This document shows positions 40,895 to 41,098 of a stretch of 41,098 nt of DNA, piece by piece. The number at the start of each line of letters is the position of its first letter. The stretch's first letter is position 1. The stretch comes from an uncultured SAR86 cluster bacterium (GTDB taxonomy: Bacteria; Pseudomonadota; Gammaproteobacteria; Magnimaribacterales; Magnimaribacteraceae), in contig CABXQE010000010.1 of the NCBI GenBank assembly GCA_902514295.1, positions 1-41,098 of the forward strand, in the 5' to 3' direction. Under the pieces are notes generated by a model. That model ran no database searches. It saw nothing but the letters and a program-made list of their open reading frames with translations, and had not been told where the DNA came from. The position numbers and the translations under genes were made by a program.

Positions 40895-41098
40895 TATATT
40901 GTCCTTCGATGCATCCTGAATTTATTGATGTTGATTAATAAATGAATAATTCTCTCTAAAATTAAAGCTGCCTTTAGACAACTCCTATGCCAAAATTAAC
41001 AAATATTCAGAAAAAACCTACATTTAGTCTTAAAAAAAATTTCAAGATATTATAGCTTATCCTTATTGAGGGTATATGGTTTGTTAAGTTGAATCTTC
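40895..41098. other. right-edge leader region
   Basis: The final 204 bases are AT-rich and hold no open frame I can support. A minus-strand TATAAT (41049-41054) might be a -10 box for the polysaccharide unit, but no convincing -35 lies 15-19 bases upstream. The gene beyond the window, if any, cannot be judged. Confidence 0.3.

Noticed and set aside
41049-41054. Promoter of the polysaccharide unit at the right edge
   Set aside because: TATAAT is present on the minus strand, but no -35 element at suitable distance was found, so it is only mentioned as a possibility.

Overview
The window looks like a chromosome segment from a low-GC marine gammaproteobacterium, possibly of the SAR86 type. The translation-gene order thrS-infC-rpmI-rplT-pheS-pheT-ihfA-merR-like-tRNA-Pro is a gammaproteobacterial hallmark. 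Base composition is AT-rich, spacing is tight, genes often overlap by a few bases, and several genes start with TTG or GTG. The exact clade is inference.

Left part (1-6.3 kb): a truncated Old Yellow Enzyme family oxidoreductase, a DsbA-fold isomerase and a lipoprotein carboxylesterase form a minus-strand group. A divergent acyl-CoA dehydrogenase meets a hotdog-fold thioesterase. Next comes a 480-base non-coding stretch (4729-5211) with four consecutive stem-loops. Two of these are diverged copies of the same three-helix design, and I recognise no known RNA family in them. Two small proteins with probable dimeric alpha/beta barrel folds follow.

Middle (6.3-16.2 kb): tRNA-Pro(GGG) sits one base after a MerR-like gene, and the translation operon leads back to thrS, which has a clear sigma70-like promoter. 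infC appears to start with AUA, and PheT lacks its tRNA-binding-like B2 domain. Upstream are pdxH, a DoxX-family membrane protein, a FabH-like ketoacyl synthase and a DjlA-like co-chaperone. A plus-strand trio follows (Zn-ribbon/OB protein, thiolase, phosphodiesterase), then a small membrane protein and RNase D.

Right part (19.4-41 kb): a surface-polysaccharide (O-antigen or capsule type) locus, all on the minus strand. It begins with a WecA-like phosphoglycosyl transferase whose whole 5' leader is an octamer tandem repeat. It continues with a methyltransferase and a PglC/WcaJ-type initiating transferase, then a WbpM-like 4,6-dehydratase and a DegT aminotransferase. After these come a GT4, an LpxD-like acyltransferase, a PIG-L deacetylase and a fused glutaminase/N-acetyl-sugar amidotransferase. 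The rest is a second GT4, a Wzy-like polymerase, an asparagine-synthase-like protein without the glutaminase nucleophile, a PglK-like ABC flippase, an unfamiliar GT-B-like protein and a decayed GT2 pseudogene. At the right end are two DegT-fold enzymes (one an RfbH-like protein with His in place of the PLP lysine), an intact GT2 and a FAD oxidoreductase. Together they could make one or more amino-, acylamino- or amidino-dideoxysugars, assemble a repeat unit on undecaprenyl phosphate, flip it by ABC transporter and polymerise it. The sugar structure cannot be read from the sequence.
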